Positions 63,689-64,000 of a stretch of DNA of 64,000 nucleotides are shown in pieces. Origin of the DNA: Actinomadura physcomitrii. Lineage in GTDB: Bacteria; Actinomycetota; Actinomycetes; Streptosporangiales; Streptosporangiaceae. Each line of letters opens with the position of its first letter. Position 1 is the first letter of the stretch. The stretch covers positions 124,001-188,000 of the forward strand of contig NZ_WBMS02000008.1 in assembly GCF_008923205.2 (NCBI RefSeq), read 5' to 3'. The translations under genes were made by a program, and so were the position numbers. The notes under the pieces were generated by a model, which saw only the letters and a list, made by a program, of their open reading frames with translations, did no database searches and was not told the DNA's origin.

Positions 63689-64000
63689 AGGGCGTCGATC
63701 TCGTCGGCGAAGTCCTTCATCACCACATTGCGCTTCACCTTCAGGCTCGGGGTCATGTGCCCGGCCTCCTCGGTGAAGTCGACGCCGAGGATGACGTACT
63801 TCTTGATCGCCTCGGCGTGGCTGACCGACTTGTTGGCCTCGGCGACCGCGCCCTCGATCTCGGCGATGATGTCGGGGTCGCGGCGCAGCTCGTCCACGGC
63901 CATCGCGGCGGGCTTGCCGTGCCGCTCCTTCCAGGGGCCGAGCGCCTCCTCGTCCAGCGTGATCAGCGCGCTGATGAACTTGCGGCCGTCGCCGACGACC
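63679..64000 (-). CDS. Long-chain fatty-acid--CoA ligase (FadD15-like), C-terminal fragment
   Basis: The minus strand is open from the right window edge to a stop at 63679 (106 codons). The sequence is the C-terminal AMP-binding domain: GDGRKFISALITLDEEAL near the edge, then VKRNVVMKDFADEI at the end with the catalytic-Lys region nearby. It adenylates fatty acids and makes acyl-CoA. A fadD15 gene lies beside pimB' in M. tuberculosis. The N-terminal part is outside the window. Confidence 0.88.
   Translation of the reverse strand, partial: VVGDGRKFISALITLDEEALGPWKERHGKPAAMAVDELRRDPDIIAEIEGAVAEANKSVSHAEAIKKYVILGVDFTEEAGHMTPSLKVKRNVVMKDFADEIDALYT

Noticed and set aside
1..64000. tRNA, rRNA, insertion sequences, integrases or attachment sites
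   Set aside because: I found no cloverleaf-type sequence, transposase motif or flanking direct repeat, even next to the putative inserted modules. A tRNAscan and IS search would be decisive.

Overview
The window is very GC-rich with near-saturated G/C third codon positions, GTG starts and many ATGA/GTGA stop-start overlaps. This points to a high-GC actinobacterium. A mycothiol-dependent-isomerase-family protein, a bcc/aa3 respiratory gene set with diheme QcrC and CtaF, a PspA-PspAA-HtpX-PspAB block, a PimB'-like mannosyltransferase and ydaO riboswitches before cell-wall hydrolases fit a Streptosporangiales/Thermomonosporaceae-type genome (Actinomadura-like). That genus is inference, not proof.

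Layout. 1-6746 (mostly minus): lipB (cut by the window edge), an S51-type peptidase, a TIGR01777 epimerase, sucB (E2), lpdA (E3) and pepA, i.e. lipoate and 2-oxoacid dehydrogenase functions. 7075-13826 (plus): an accessory operon with a GntR/UTRA regulator, a two-cluster ferredoxin, an SsuA/NrtA-type binding lipoprotein with a NosL-like tail, an ABC permease and ATPase, and a large AprA/fumarate-reductase-like flavoprotein with C-terminal HEAT repeats. 13831-15539 (minus): cobS and cobU/cobP. 15618-18567: a DsbA-like anchored protein, a small conserved protein, an aldo/keto reductase and a DUF3043 protein. 18699-21417: envelope-stress block pspA-pspAA-htpX-pspAB. 21514-26808: an MDMPI-family enzyme, nadA, an IscA/ErpA-type carrier, a PfkB kinase, and a TusA protein with a cysteine desulfurase. 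26937-29845: ctaC-ctaD-ctaF.

29983-37168: cell-envelope hydrolases (L,D-transpeptidase, M48 protease, MA-type metalloprotease, CHAP protein, NlpC/P60 protein), with two c-di-AMP (ydaO) riboswitches in series before the CHAP gene. 37365-41869: NYN-domain protein, DEDDh/GIY-YIG nuclease, rhomboid protease and a small Lrp-type ligand-binding protein. 41873-47406: a cytosolic Cache protein, a GntR/FCD regulator and a polyamine-type ABC importer. 47399-53517: trpD, a receiver-like protein, ctaE and qcrC-qcrA-qcrB. 53634-64000: PimB'-like glycosyltransferase, an unknown protein, a putative membrane electron-transfer cluster (degenerate M23 protein, ferric-reductase-like heme protein, NuoF-like flavoprotein), DUF4142 and DUF1996 secreted proteins, an NAD(P)-binding protein and the C-terminus of a fadD-type acyl-CoA ligase.

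The backbone order (fadD15-like, pimB', NlpC/P60, exonuclease, trpD, ctaE, qcrCAB, ctaCDF, PfkB kinase, HesB, cobS/cobU, pepA, dlaT/sucB, TIGR01777, lipB) follows the conserved actinobacterial neighbourhood known from Mycobacterium tuberculosis around Rv2187-Rv2217. The flavoprotein/ABC operon (7075-13826), the polyamine-type ABC operon (41873-47406) and the NuoF-like cluster (56670-60743) look like lineage-specific insertions. The first is the best candidate for an uncharacterised system.
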